DNA of 60,954 nt, from positions 1-60,954 of the forward strand of contig CAMMRL010000011.1 of NCBI GenBank assembly GCA_946499275.1, read 5' to 3'. The notes beneath the pieces are model-generated. The model saw nothing but the letters and a program-made list of their open reading frames with translations, did not search any database and was not told the origin of the DNA. Shown here piece by piece: positions 26,958-36,944 of the stretch. A program made the translations under genes and the position numbers. Positions within the stretch are counted from its first letter, which is position 1. The number at the start of each line of letters is the position of its first letter. The DNA is from an uncultured Clostridia bacterium. Lineage in GTDB: Bacteria > Bacillota > Clostridia > Oscillospirales > Acutalibacteraceae.

Positions 26958-27625
26958 TTCGTCTCCCTCCGTTTCTCCAGTGTCTTTTCCATCTGGTCAA
27001 TCAGCTGCTCCAGTTCCCTTTTCCTCAGCTTCATACAGGCCATATTCACGATCAGGCGGGCGGAAATCGGCATGACATCCTCCACCACCCGCAGCCCATT
27101 TTCCTTGAGGGTGGAACCGGTCTCCACGATATCCACAATACCGTCGGACAGCCCAAGCAGCGGCGCGAGTTCCACGGACCCCTCAATTTTAATTATCCGC
27201 ACATCCATTCCCTTCCCGTCAAAATAGGAACGGGAAACGTTGGGGTATTTGGAGGCAATCGTCTTTTCCGTGTACCCGCTGAAGAAATCCTTTCCCTCGG
27301 GGACGGCCAAAGCAAACCGGCAACGGCCAAAGCCAAGGTCAAGTACCTCGTAAAAACTGCCGCCATATTCCGCGATGGTATCCTTGCCGACGACGCCAAG
27401 GTCGCACACACCGTGTTCCACGTAAGTAATGACATCCGCCGCCTTGGCTAGAACCACCTCGATTACCTGCCCGCAGCCGGAAAGGTCTTCCGGGAGGGTG
27501 ACCGGCAGAATGAGCCTGCGGCCTTTTTCTTTTACGGCGGTGGTGTCCATCCCCATCTGGTCGAACAGCCCCACCGTGTCCTTTTCCAGCCGCCCTTTAG
27601 TCAGGGCGATGCGTATTGGTTTCAT
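26954..27625 (-). CDS. hisG: ATP phosphoribosyltransferase catalytic subunit, short form
   Basis: 223 residues, the short HisG that lacks the C-terminal regulatory ACT-like domain and needs HisZ. IRIALTKGRLEK opens it, DLGVVGKDTIAEYG and the PRPP loop ELAPLLGLSDGIVDIVETGSTL follow. It is the first committed and feedback-controlled step of the pathway. It is paired with hisZ just upstream, as expected for short HisG. Confidence 0.97.
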   Translation of the reverse strand: MKPIRIALTKGRLEKDTVGLFDQMGMDTTAVKEKGRRLILPVTLPEDLSGCGQVIEVVLAKAADVITYVEHGVCDLGVVGKDTIAEYGGSFYEVLDLGFGRCRFALAVPEGKDFFSGYTEKTIASKYPNVSRSYFDGKGMDVRIIKIEGSVELAPLLGLSDGIVDIVETGSTLKENGLRVVEDVMPISARLIVNMACMKLRKRELEQLIDQMEKTLEKRRETK

Positions 27626-27639
27626 AAAATCGCCCTTCC

Positions 27640-28839
27640 TTACATTTCGTAAACGTCAATCTCTTTGCCCACCGAAAATACCCGGGCAATACAGCGATCG
27701 GCGGCGTATTGCTGTGCCTGTTCCAGTGTTTCAAACACGCTGAATTCGCAGAGGATTCCTTCCCCGCACAGCTCGTTCAATTTTTGTAGCGCGGCGGTTT
27801 CATAACCAGGTTGTGCGTGAACCAGAATTTCGGGCGGCATCGGCGGATCCACCGCCCCGCCGTCCAGCAGTACTTTGGTCAGGGCGTCCACATTCACGCC
27901 AAAGCCGGTCGCCGGCAGGTCCGTCCCGAAACGGGACAACAGGGTATCGTACCGGCCTCCGGAAATCACCGTGTCCCCGCTGCCTTCCACATAACCGCGG
28001 AAGATCACGCCGGTATAATATTCATTGCGATGGACCAAACCGAGGTCGATGGTCACCGTATCCTTTAAACCGAGCACACACAGCATTGTATACAGTTTTG
28101 CTAGATAATCCAGTGCTTCCTTCGTCTGTTTTCCATGGCAGAGGGATGCGGCGGCTTGCAGTATCTCTTCCCCACCGAACAGCCGGGGAAGCCGGCGGAT
28201 CGCATCGGCCGCTTCCGAAGCCGGAAGCATGTCCAGCAGGCCGCCCAGGGCCGCGTAATTTTTGGTCTCGATAGTGGTACGGATCTCATCGCGGGTTTCC
28301 TCATCCACGGCCAATTCTTCCATTAAGGCATGGAAAAAACCGATATGGCCGATTTCAAGACGAAAATTTTCCACCCTGCACTGGCGGAGAGATTCCGCCG
28401 CCAGGGAGATAACCTCCAAATCGGCCCGTTCTCCCGCCGCGCCAATCAGTTCGATCCCCGCCTGGAACTCCTGGTCGTTGCGTCCGGTCATCCCGTGGTT
28501 CAGATGATACACATCCTGCATATAGTAAAGCCGGAGAGGAAGAGACGCGTTCTGTAGGCGGGCCGCCGTCAGCCGGGCGATCGGCATGGTGGAATCTGGC
28601 CGCATGACCAGCAGCCGCCCTTTTCCATCCACAAGCTTGTACATGCTTTCCGCTGGGAGGATCGGGTGGCCTCCCCCTTCAAACAGGTCGTAATATTCCA
28701 TTCCCGGGGTCATCACTTCGGAAAAACCCCGCTGAAGGAAGAGATCGGACAAAGTCGATTCCGTCTCCCGGCGGGCAATACACTCTTCAAACAGCAGATC
28801 GCGTGTGCCTTCCGGTGTATTCCGCAGGTTTCTTTTCAT
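27640..28839 (-). CDS. hisZ: ATP phosphoribosyltransferase regulatory subunit HisZ
   Basis: 399 residues with the class II tRNA-synthetase-like fold. TPEGTRDLLFEECIARR, MRPDSTMPIARLTAARL and GGRYDTLLSRFG resemble HisRS, but the length and the pairing with short HisG mark it as HisZ. It gives HisG its histidine feedback control and has no aminoacylation role. It is the first gene of the operon, behind the promoter at 28920-28948; the leader of about 75 bases is too short for a T-box. Confidence 0.93.
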   Translation of the reverse strand: MKRNLRNTPEGTRDLLFEECIARRETESTLSDLFLQRGFSEVMTPGMEYYDLFEGGGHPILPAESMYKLVDGKGRLLVMRPDSTMPIARLTAARLQNASLPLRLYYMQDVYHLNHGMTGRNDQEFQAGIELIGAAGERADLEVISLAAESLRQCRVENFRLEIGHIGFFHALMEELAVDEETRDEIRTTIETKNYAALGGLLDMLPASEAADAIRRLPRLFGGEEILQAAASLCHGKQTKEALDYLAKLYTMLCVLGLKDTVTIDLGLVHRNEYYTGVIFRGYVEGSGDTVISGGRYDTLLSRFGTDLPATGFGVNVDALTKVLLDGGAVDPPMPPEILVHAQPGYETAALQKLNELCGEGILCEFSVFETLEQAQQYAADRCIARVFSVGKEIDVYEM

Positions 28840-28919
28840 CTCGGTCCACGGCTCCTTTCCGCCGCAGCCCCCAGAAAATGAAAGGTTCGCCCGGCGCTTT
28901 ACTTTGCTAATGTGCTACT

Positions 28920-28948
28920 ATGATAACACTCAAATAGGATCCTGTCAA
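28920..28948 (-). promoter_or_regulatory. Sigma-A promoter of the his operon
   Basis: Minus-strand perfect TTGACA (28943-28948), 17-bp spacer, TATCAT (28920-28925), about 80 bases before hisZ. The region between it and polC holds a small CGCCG/CGGCG hairpin (28978-28991) without a T-run. Confidence 0.8.
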
Positions 28949-29036
28949 CATAATCTTTAGAATTCCGCCCTTGACGCCGCCGATTACGGCGATATGTGGT
29001 ATCTTGATTAAGAACCGCATTTTTTACAGCATTTTG

Positions 29037-32000
29037 TTACAACCCGAAAAAGGTCATCTGGCTGGTTTCAGGCAGCCCGTCCAGCGCGCCGAGCTGGCGG
29101 AGGGATTCCACGATCGCTTTGGTTACGCCGCTGCGGGTCTGTAGATCGTCGCAGGAGATGTACTCCCCGTTGGTACGTGCATCCATCAGTCCCTGCGCCG
29201 CCGCGCCGCCCAGGCCCTTCACCGAACTGAACGGGAGTCGGATCTTGCCGTCCTCCATCAGGAATTTATACGAATGCGATTTGTACAAATCCACCGGCAG
29301 GTATTCGATCCCCCTGGCCATGGATTCATATACAATGTGCAGCGTTTCTGCCTGGGACTGTTCCTTCGCGCTGGCCTCCTTCCCTTTGGCCCGGATCTCA
29401 TCCATTTTCCGCTTGACCATGGCCTTTCCCTGCATTACCGGTTCCGCATCGAAGTCATCGCTGCGCACGGTAAAATATGCCGCGTAATACTCTGCCGGGC
29501 GGTGCACCTTGTACCACGCGACCCGCAGCGCGGCGATAATGTACGCCGCGGCGTGAGCTTTTGGGAACATATATTCGATCTTCATACAGGACTCAATGTA
29601 CCACTCCGGCACATGGTTTTCCCGCATGGCAGCCACCATCGTCTCCCATTCCTTCGGGTCGATCTTCTTTTTCGCCACCATGCCTTTTCGCACCCGTTCC
29701 ATGATCTTGAACGCCATTTTAGGCTCCAGCCCTTTGTGCATCAGCGTGGTCATGATGCTGTCGCGGGTACCGATCACCTCGGAAATGGTGCAGGTCCCGT
29801 TCTTGATGAGCTCCTGCGCGTTGCCCAGCCATACGGCGGTTCCATGGGACAGGCCGGAAATCTGCAGCAGGTCGGCAAAGGTCTTAGGGCGGCAGTCCAG
29901 CATCATCTGCCGCACAAAAGGGGTGCCCATTTCCGGAATCGACAGGGTGCCGGTGGGACAGTCGATGTCCTCCGGCGTGACGTTCAGCGTTTCGGGAGAG
30001 GTAAAAAGCTTGTACACATCCGGATCGGACATTGATACATCCATCACCCCGATACCGGTGTACTCCTCCAGGTACTTATACATGGTTGGAATATCGTGTC
30101 CGAGGTTGTCAAGCTTCAGAATCGTATCATGGATGGAGTGGAAGTCGAAGTGAGTGGTAATGATATCGGAATTGGGGTCGTCCGCCGGGTGCTGGACCGG
30201 GGTGAAGTCTTCCGCTTCATAATCATTGGGGACGACTACCATGCCGCCGGGATGCTGGCCGGTTGTCCGCTTGATGCCGGTGCAGCCGATGGACAAACGG
30301 GTTAGTTCTGCGTTCCCGTAGACAAGCCCCCGTTCCTCCGCGTATTTCTTCACATAGCCGAACGCCGTCTTATCCGCGACGGTGGAAATGGTACCAGCCT
30401 TGAACACATGGTCGCTGCCGAACAGCGACTCGGTGTATTTATGCGCGGACGCCTGGTATTCTCCGGCAAAGTTGAGGTCGATATCCGGCGCCTTATCCCC
30501 GTCAAAGCCAAGGAAGGTTTCGAACGGGATTTCGTGCCCGTCTCGGCCCAAAGGATCCCCGCAAACCGGGCAGTTTTTCTCCGGAAGGTCAAAGCCGGAG
30601 CCGACTTCTCCATGTTCGAAAAACTCGGAGTATTTGCACTTTTTGCAGATATAGTGGGGGGCGAGCGGGTTTACCTCCGAAATCCCGGCCATATTGGCCA
30701 CGAAGGATGAACCAACCGAACCACGGGAACCGACCAGATAGCCGTGTTCCACCGAATTTTGCACCAGCTTCTGAGCGATCATATACAGCACGGCGAAACC
30801 GTGCTTGATAATCGACGTCAATTCACGGTCCAACCGGGCGGCTACGATTTCAGGAACCGGATCGCCGTAAATTTCCTTGGCGCGGCCCCAGGTGATCTGC
30901 TGGAGCTGTTCCTCTGCCCCATCGATATGCGGCGGAAAGGTGCCGTCCGGAATTGGACGGAAGTCGTCCACCATATCGGCGATCCGGTTGGTGTTTTCCA
31001 CCACCACTTCGTATGCTTTTTCTTTGCCGAGATATTGGAATTCCTGCAACATCTCCTCGGTGGTGCGCAGGTAAAGCGGGGCCTGCTGGTCGGCGTCGCT
31101 GAACCCCTGGCCCGCCATCAGGATCCGACGGTAGATTTCGTCCTCCGGATCCATGAAATGTACGTCACAGGTGGCGCAGACCGGGATATGCAGCTTCTCA
31201 CCCAGCCGAACGATGGTGCGGTTGAACTCTTTGAGTTGTTCTTCATCCCGGGCAATCCCTTCCCGCACCATGAACGCGTTGTTCCCCAGCGGCTGGATTT
31301 CCAGAAAATCATAAAATTTCGCAATATCGCAGAGTTCGCCCCACTGTTTGCCGTCCAGCACCGCGCGGAAAAGCTCTCCCTGTTCGCAGGCGCTGCCGAT
31401 AATCAACCCCTCCCGATGCTCCATCAGCTTGGTTTTGGTAATCCGGGGCTTGCGGTAGAAATTGTGTAGATGGGACCAGGAAACCAATTTGTACAAGTTC
31501 TTGAGTCCCGTCCGGTTCTTGGCCAGAATAATCATGTGATAAGGGCGCATCTTTTTCGTATCTACCCCAGACAGCAGGGTATTGATCCCGTCCACCGACA
31601 CAATTCCCTTGATTTCTTTCATTTCCTCGATCAGATGCGCAAAGATTTCCGCCAGTACCTTCGCATCGTCGCAGGCGCGGTGATGGTTGAAGGGGTCGAG
31701 CTTCAGATGGTTGGCAACGGTATCCAGCTTATGATTTTTCAGCCCCGGGTACAGCGCACGGCAGATCGGCACCGTATCAATCGAAGTGAAAGGATACGGC
31801 AGTCCGCTCCGGCGGGCCGCCTCCTTGATAAAAGAGGTGTCAAAAGGCGCGTTGTGCGCCACTAATACTTTTGCGTTGCCGCAAAAGGCGTAAAAAGTCT
31901 CCAGCCCTTCCTTCTCTTTGGGCGCGTCCTTTACCATTTCGTCAGTGATACCGGTCAGCTCGGTGATTTTTGGCGGGATCGGTTTTTCAGGATTGACGAA

Positions 32001-33437
32001 CGTATCAAAGCTGTCCAGAATTTCGCCGTTTTTCATTCGGACTGCGCCGATTTCGGTAATCCGTTCGTTTTTCGCGCCCAGCCCGGTGGTTTCAATGTCG
32101 AAAACAATGAATTCGCCGTCCAGGCTTTCCGACGACGTACCGGAGACAACGGGGATGCTGTCGTTGATATAATAGGCTTCCACGCCATACAGCACCTTGA
32201 TGTTTTTCCCTTTTTTCCGGACGGCCGCCTGCGCTTGCATCGCTTCCGGGAAAGCTTGGACGACACCGTGATCGGTAATCGCAATGGCGGGATGCCCCCA
32301 GGACGCGGCCCGCGCAATCATGGCCCCCGCGTCGCTGACGCCGTCCATTGAGGACATCTTGGTATGTAGATGCAGTTCCACCCGCTTGGTTTCCGCTGTG
32401 TCGTGTTTTTCATAGGGGGTGACCAGGGCGATCGCTTTTGGATTCAGAATATTGTCATTGGCAAAGCGGTCGAATTCATAGATACCGCTCATCAAAACAC
32501 AGCTTCCGTTTTTCACGCCTTCCAATGCGTCGATTTTGGCTTTGTCACGCTTGACGTCCGCCCAAAAAATCGCGGTGATCGAATTGGTCTGGTCGGTAAT
32601 ATTCAGCGTATAACGCAGTTTCGCCCCGTCGCGGAACGCACGGACGTCCCGGCCGAACACCCGTCCCCATACGGTATAGGATCCGCCGTCCGCTTCCAGC
32701 TTATTTAGCGCCGTCGGCTTTTCCCGGATCGGCGCGCCAAAAACCGACTGCGCGGTTTCCAGATAGACCGGCAGGCCGCCGGCAGGTTTCGCGGTCGGAT
32801 CCGTCGGCTTTTTGGGCTTCGGCGGATCACCCGGCGCGCTCTTCACCTCTTTGGGTGCATTGGCAGCGGCAATCGCCGCTTCCCGGGCGAGAAGGGCTGC
32901 TTCTCGGTCTGCGTCTTCCATCATTTGGCGGTACTCCGGGCTTTCCGTATTTACCTCCGTCACCCCGTCGAACACCAGCTCCACCGAACGACCGAAGCAG
33001 GACTGCACCAGCGCCACCAGTGCCGCGTCGGTTTTGGTGGTGCGCAGGATATTCAGACCCCCGTGGGTCAAGGTAATCCGCATCCTGGATTCCTCCAGAT
33101 GGCATTGCGCGCCGTCAAATGTGCCGTTTACCGCCGTGTTTTCCCGGCGGAGCAAGGCGATCAAGGAAGGAAAGCAGTCGTCGCACAACGATTCCGGCGG
33201 AAATTTAGGAAGGATGCGCACCGTAAGCGGAAGGCCCTGGGATATAGCGGTTTCCGCTTGTATGATGGTATCGATATTGACAAATTCGCCGAAGGCCAAC
33301 GTGGCTTTCAAACAGGCGCCGGCCCGGTCCACCGTCATATGTTCCACCCGGGAAGACGCGCATTTCGCGAGCACCGGCCCGCTTTGCACATACTGCCCAA
33401 ATACATTCTGAAACGTTGCATTGGCTGCTTTACTCAT
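29037..33437 (-). CDS. polC: DNA polymerase III PolC-type alpha subunit
   Basis: 1466 residues, typical for PolC, the replicative polymerase of Gram-positive bacteria with built-in proofreading. Order: N-terminal domains with an OB fold near 240-330, split PHP domain (ELHLHTKMSSMDGVS), inserted DEDD exonuclease (FIVFDIETTGLGAKNERITEIGA) near 440-620, the rest of PHP, then the polymerase core with a zinc module (CKKC and CPVC) and DKAPDIDLNFAGEYQ supplying catalytic Asp residues. It closes the pyrH-to-polC gene group. A weak GGGGAG lies about 12 bases before the ATG. Confidence 0.98.
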   Translation of the reverse strand: MSKAANATFQNVFGQYVQSGPVLAKCASSRVEHMTVDRAGACLKATLAFGEFVNIDTIIQAETAISQGLPLTVRILPKFPPESLCDDCFPSLIALLRRENTAVNGTFDGAQCHLEESRMRITLTHGGLNILRTTKTDAALVALVQSCFGRSVELVFDGVTEVNTESPEYRQMMEDADREAALLAREAAIAAANAPKEVKSAPGDPPKPKKPTDPTAKPAGGLPVYLETAQSVFGAPIREKPTALNKLEADGGSYTVWGRVFGRDVRAFRDGAKLRYTLNITDQTNSITAIFWADVKRDKAKIDALEGVKNGSCVLMSGIYEFDRFANDNILNPKAIALVTPYEKHDTAETKRVELHLHTKMSSMDGVSDAGAMIARAASWGHPAIAITDHGVVQAFPEAMQAQAAVRKKGKNIKVLYGVEAYYINDSIPVVSGTSSESLDGEFIVFDIETTGLGAKNERITEIGAVRMKNGEILDSFDTFVNPEKPIPPKITELTGITDEMVKDAPKEKEGLETFYAFCGNAKVLVAHNAPFDTSFIKEAARRSGLPYPFTSIDTVPICRALYPGLKNHKLDTVANHLKLDPFNHHRACDDAKVLAEIFAHLIEEMKEIKGIVSVDGINTLLSGVDTKKMRPYHMIILAKNRTGLKNLYKLVSWSHLHNFYRKPRITKTKLMEHREGLIIGSACEQGELFRAVLDGKQWGELCDIAKFYDFLEIQPLGNNAFMVREGIARDEEQLKEFNRTIVRLGEKLHIPVCATCDVHFMDPEDEIYRRILMAGQGFSDADQQAPLYLRTTEEMLQEFQYLGKEKAYEVVVENTNRIADMVDDFRPIPDGTFPPHIDGAEEQLQQITWGRAKEIYGDPVPEIVAARLDRELTSIIKHGFAVLYMIAQKLVQNSVEHGYLVGSRGSVGSSFVANMAGISEVNPLAPHYICKKCKYSEFFEHGEVGSGFDLPEKNCPVCGDPLGRDGHEIPFETFLGFDGDKAPDIDLNFAGEYQASAHKYTESLFGSDHVFKAGTISTVADKTAFGYVKKYAEERGLVYGNAELTRLSIGCTGIKRTTGQHPGGMVVVPNDYEAEDFTPVQHPADDPNSDIITTHFDFHSIHDTILKLDNLGHDIPTMYKYLEEYTGIGVMDVSMSDPDVYKLFTSPETLNVTPEDIDCPTGTLSIPEMGTPFVRQMMLDCRPKTFADLLQISGLSHGTAVWLGNAQELIKNGTCTISEVIGTRDSIMTTLMHKGLEPKMAFKIMERVRKGMVAKKKIDPKEWETMVAAMRENHVPEWYIESCMKIEYMFPKAHAAAYIIAALRVAWYKVHRPAEYYAAYFTVRSDDFDAEPVMQGKAMVKRKMDEIRAKGKEASAKEQSQAETLHIVYESMARGIEYLPVDLYKSHSYKFLMEDGKIRLPFSSVKGLGGAAAQGLMDARTNGEYISCDDLQTRSGVTKAIVESLRQLGALDGLPETSQMTFFGL

Positions 33438-33509
33438 TCTAACTTCTAACTCCCCGCTTGTCCGTCGTATCTATCGTACTTTCCCAACGGTTAACGCTTC
33501 CTCTTCAGC

Positions 33510-34562
33510 TTACAAAGAATCGATCGCCTTCATCAATTCGTCCACAGCGTCCTCCTCTGGTAGCGTACAAAGAACCTCGCCTTTGCGGAAAAGGACCACT
33601 TTCCCCTTGCCGCCCGCAAGGCCGATATCGGCCTCCCTCGCTTCCCCAGGCCCATTGACTACACAGCCCATAACGGCGACAGTGATAGGCTTGCGCACCG
33701 TCTGTAAGCGCTTTTCCACTTCCGAAGCAATGCGGATCAGGTCAATCTCCGTACGTCCGCAGGTTGGGCAGGAGACCATACGAGCCTTTCCGCTGCGGAG
33801 ACCCAGCCCTTCCAGCAGATCGATCCCCGCTTCCACTTCCCGTTCGGGATCAGCAGTGAGCGATACGCGGATAGTATCCCCAATGCCATGAAGCAGAAGC
33901 GAACCGATCCCCGCGGCTGATTTGATCAGGCCCATCCGCTCGGTCCCCGCTTCGGTAACGCCGAGATGCAGCGGGTATGAACAGGCCTGCGCCGTCAATT
34001 CGTAGGCGCGCACCATGGTCGGCACGTCGGAGGATTTGATCGACAGCACGATATCGTGAAAATCCACTTTTTCCAGCAGCGAAGCATGATACAGCGCGCT
34101 GTCCCGCATCGCTTCCGCCGTAGGATGCCCATATTTGGCAAGGATCTCCGGTTCCAGTGACCCGCTGTTCACCCCGATACGGATTGGGATATTCCGGCGG
34201 CGGCATTCGTCCGCCACCGCCTTCACCCGGTCTTCCGACCCGATATTGCCCGGATTGATCCGGATTTTGTCCACCCCGGCTGCCGCCGCTTCCAGTGCCA
34301 GCCGGTAATCGAAATGGATATCCGCCACAATCGGGATAGACACCGCTTCTTTCAGCGCGGCGATCAGCGCGACCGCCTCTTTATCTGGCACGGCGGCCCG
34401 CAGAATATCGCAGCCGGCGGCTTCCAACCGTTTGGCCTGCGCGATGCTGGCGGGGATATCGTGAGCGGGCGTATTCAGCATACTCTGCACTGAAATAGGA
34501 TGTTTCCCGCCGACAGGTACTCGGCCAACGGCGACACTCCTGCTCGGGCGGCGATTGATCAT
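33510..34562 (-). CDS. ispG: 4-hydroxy-3-methylbut-2-enyl diphosphate synthase
   Basis: 350 residues. It is the [4Fe-4S] enzyme of the MEP isoprenoid pathway. VQSMLNTPAHD (family form of the SMT segment), IPIVADIHFDY, IRINPGNIG and GVNSGSL are conserved, and the cluster ligands appear in SCPTCGRTEIDL and VMGCVVNGPGE. ATG 34562 has AGAGGA upstream; a TTG at 34586 is a possible earlier start. It works in the same pathway as dxr, two genes upstream, and supplies precursors for UppS. Confidence 0.96.
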   Translation of the reverse strand: MINRRPSRSVAVGRVPVGGKHPISVQSMLNTPAHDIPASIAQAKRLEAAGCDILRAAVPDKEAVALIAALKEAVSIPIVADIHFDYRLALEAAAAGVDKIRINPGNIGSEDRVKAVADECRRRNIPIRIGVNSGSLEPEILAKYGHPTAEAMRDSALYHASLLEKVDFHDIVLSIKSSDVPTMVRAYELTAQACSYPLHLGVTEAGTERMGLIKSAAGIGSLLLHGIGDTIRVSLTADPEREVEAGIDLLEGLGLRSGKARMVSCPTCGRTEIDLIRIASEVEKRLQTVRKPITVAVMGCVVNGPGEAREADIGLAGGKGKVVLFRKGEVLCTLPEEDAVDELMKAIDSL

Positions 34563-34629
34563 AACGGATTCCTCTTTCCTCTTCAAAGTCTGTCAAGCCC
34601 GGGGATGCAACATCCACCGGGCTTGCTTA

Positions 34630-35739
34630 TCAGCCGCCAAACAGCTTGGCAATATCGCTAAAGGTCACCACAACCATGAGCAGCAGCAGCAATATCAGGC
34701 CGATGGCGTGTACCATCCCTTCGTACTTTGGGTTCACCGGACGGCGGAATATGCCCTCGAACGCAAGGAAAAGCAACCGTCCGCCGTCCAAAGCCGGCAA
34801 CGGCAGAAGGTTGAAAATACCGACGTTCACCGTGATAAGCACCACCAGCATGATCAGGGTTTTCAGCCCGGTGGTCTGTACCTGCGCCACCGCATCGCCG
34901 ATGGCGTCCACCGTGCCGACCGGCCCGGACAGCTCGTTGAGACCGTATTTGCCGGTGATGATATCCCCTAAGCTGCGCCAGATCAGGGTACCGATGGAAT
35001 ACTCCATCTTTCCCGCTTGGGCCAGGGTGGACAACACTGTTTTTTCAATCGGCGCCACTTTGAAATCGTAGATCAGGATATTGCCGCCGGTTTCTTCATT
35101 TTTCATTAGTTCGAACTGTACCGCCGGCAATTCTACCGTCTGCTTCTTTCCATCCACCGTCCGTTTCACCGTCATAGGGAAAATGCCGTCTTCATCGCTC
35201 TGCATCAAATTGGCCACGTCGAAATCGGTAATGACCCTTTTCCCATCGATTTTGACGATTTCGTCCCCAACCCGTAGCCCGGTTTTATAGCTGCTGGCCG
35301 TTTCCGGCAGTTCCGCAACAATGGTGCTGGAATAGGCAGCTTTCTGCCCTTCCGCCGCCGGCTGCGTATAGACGGCATAATAGCCCACCAGCAGAACATA
35401 ACCGAGCACTAGGTTCATGGTCGCACCGGCGATCACCACCAGGACCCGCCGCCAAACCTTTTTGCTTCCGAAGGAACGAGGATCGTCGCTGTCGGCGTCT
35501 TCCCCTTCCATCGCACAAAAACCGCCCACCGGGAACGCACGCAGGGAATATTTCGTTTCCTTTTTACCAAACTTCAGCAAAGTCGGCCCCATGCCGATGG
35601 CAAACTCGTTTACACGAATGCCCATCAGCTTGGCAACGGCGAAATGACCCAGTTCATGCACCAGGATGATCACGCCAAAAATCAGGACGGCGACTAAAAT
35701 GGACACCACAACGGAAAAAAACGCTTCGATTGCAATCAC
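34630..35739 (-). CDS. rseP: RIP metalloprotease RseP/RasP (site-2 protease)
   Basis: 369 residues. First membrane segment with LVHELGHF (HExxH), an internal PDZ domain at about 155-240 (GLRVGDEIVKIDGKRV), and a late membrane segment with NLLPLPALDGGR. It cleaves membrane-bound substrates such as anti-sigma factors and signal-peptide remnants. The start is uncertain. The frame is open to 35862, far inside dxr. A GTG at 35739, 8 bases after the dxr stop, gives MIAIEAFF; later GTG codons before VSILVAVLIFG would fit the family N-terminus better but have no ribosome binding site. Confidence 0.93.
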   Translation of the reverse strand: MIAIEAFFSVVVSILVAVLIFGVIILVHELGHFAVAKLMGIRVNEFAIGMGPTLLKFGKKETKYSLRAFPVGGFCAMEGEDADSDDPRSFGSKKVWRRVLVVIAGATMNLVLGYVLLVGYYAVYTQPAAEGQKAAYSSTIVAELPETASSYKTGLRVGDEIVKIDGKRVITDFDVANLMQSDEDGIFPMTVKRTVDGKKQTVELPAVQFELMKNEETGGNILIYDFKVAPIEKTVLSTLAQAGKMEYSIGTLIWRSLGDIITGKYGLNELSGPVGTVDAIGDAVAQVQTTGLKTLIMLVVLITVNVGIFNLLPLPALDGGRLLFLAFEGIFRRPVNPKYEGMVHAIGLILLLLLMVVVTFSDIAKLFGG

Positions 35740-35747
35740 CTCGTTTG

Positions 35748-36920
35748 TTATTGCGCCGCTTCCAATATGATGCGGCGGATTTCCGCATCCACCGCCAGAA
35801 TATCTTCTAACGTCACGCTTTCCCCTTTGCTTTTTGGGAGAGACCGATCCATAACGGAACAAACCAGCCGGCCGATATCCAAAAAGCCGATTTTTCCCTT
35901 CCGGAACAGGTCTACTGCCTGTTCATTAGCGGCGTTCACCGCCGTGGGATACAGCCCACCGCGGAAGATGGCCGCCCGGCAGGCATTTATGCACACAAAG
36001 GTGTCGTAGTCCGGCGGATAGAAAGTGAGCTTTCCCCATTCTGTCAGATCCAGCGTACGGACGGGAGACGGCACCCGTTCCGGCCAGGTAATCGCGTATT
36101 GGATGGGGATCCGCATATCCGGTACCCCGAGCTGGGCGATCACCGAATTGTCGTCGTATTCCACCAGGCTGTGCACCACGCTTTCCCGATGGATTACAAT
36201 ATCTATATTCTCCGGCGGCACATCAAATAACCACCGTGCTTCAATCAGCTCCAACCCCTTGTTCATCATGGTGGCGGAATCAATCGTGATTTTCGCCCCC
36301 ATGTTCCAGTTCGGATGCTGCAAAGCGTCCTGAAGGCCAACCTGTTCCAATTCCGCCTTTTTTTTACCGAAAAATGGTCCCCCGGAGGCCGTCAGGATTA
36401 ACCGTTTCAGCGCCCGGTTACCCACAGGCGCTCCCTGCAGGCACTGGAAAATCGCGCTGTGCTCACTGTCGACCGGGAGAATTTTTACGCCGCGTTTTGC
36501 CGCCGCTTCCATCACCAGCGCTCCGCCGGCCACCAGCGTCTCCTTGTTTGCAAGGGCAATATCCCGTCCCGCTTCGATGGCGGCCAGGGTCGGGCGCAGC
36601 CCCACCATCCCCACGACCGCATTCAGCACAAGGTCCGTATTTCCCAGCGACGCGGCCTCGCAGAGCCCATCCAGCCCGGCAGACACCTTTACCGGCGTAT
36701 CCGCCAGGCGAATTCTTAGTTCCGCCGCCGCCTTTTCATCGGTCATTACCACGAGACGGGGACAATACCGGCGCGCTTGCTCTTCCAGCGTCTTGATATT
36801 GGAATGGGCGGTCAGTGCCGTAACGGTGCAGCCGATCTTTTCCATCACGTCCAAAGCTTGCGTGCCGATGGAACCGGTGGATCCCAAAATGGAGAGCCGT
36901 TTTGTATTTTGTGTATCCAT
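35748..36920 (-). CDS. dxr: 1-deoxy-D-xylulose 5-phosphate reductoisomerase
   Basis: 390 residues. It is the second MEP-pathway enzyme and is NADPH-dependent. ILGSTGSIGTQALDV is the Rossmann loop, LANKETLVAGG and LPVDSEHSAIFQ hold the metal and substrate residues, and IDSATMMNKGLELIEARWLF with HRESVVHSLVEY complete the active site. Ordinary length. It lies in the standard cdsA-dxr-rseP-ispG order. Confidence 0.97.
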   Translation of the reverse strand: MDTQNTKRLSILGSTGSIGTQALDVMEKIGCTVTALTAHSNIKTLEEQARRYCPRLVVMTDEKAAAELRIRLADTPVKVSAGLDGLCEAASLGNTDLVLNAVVGMVGLRPTLAAIEAGRDIALANKETLVAGGALVMEAAAKRGVKILPVDSEHSAIFQCLQGAPVGNRALKRLILTASGGPFFGKKKAELEQVGLQDALQHPNWNMGAKITIDSATMMNKGLELIEARWLFDVPPENIDIVIHRESVVHSLVEYDDNSVIAQLGVPDMRIPIQYAITWPERVPSPVRTLDLTEWGKLTFYPPDYDTFVCINACRAAIFRGGLYPTAVNAANEQAVDLFRKGKIGFLDIGRLVCSVMDRSLPKSKGESVTLEDILAVDAEIRRIILEAAQ

Positions 36921-36944
36921 AAGGCTCCCGCCTTTCCTGCAAGA

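Noticed and set aside
28840-28919. Histidine T-box before hisZ
   Set aside because: The leader is too short and lacks the GGGTGG core and a competing terminator.
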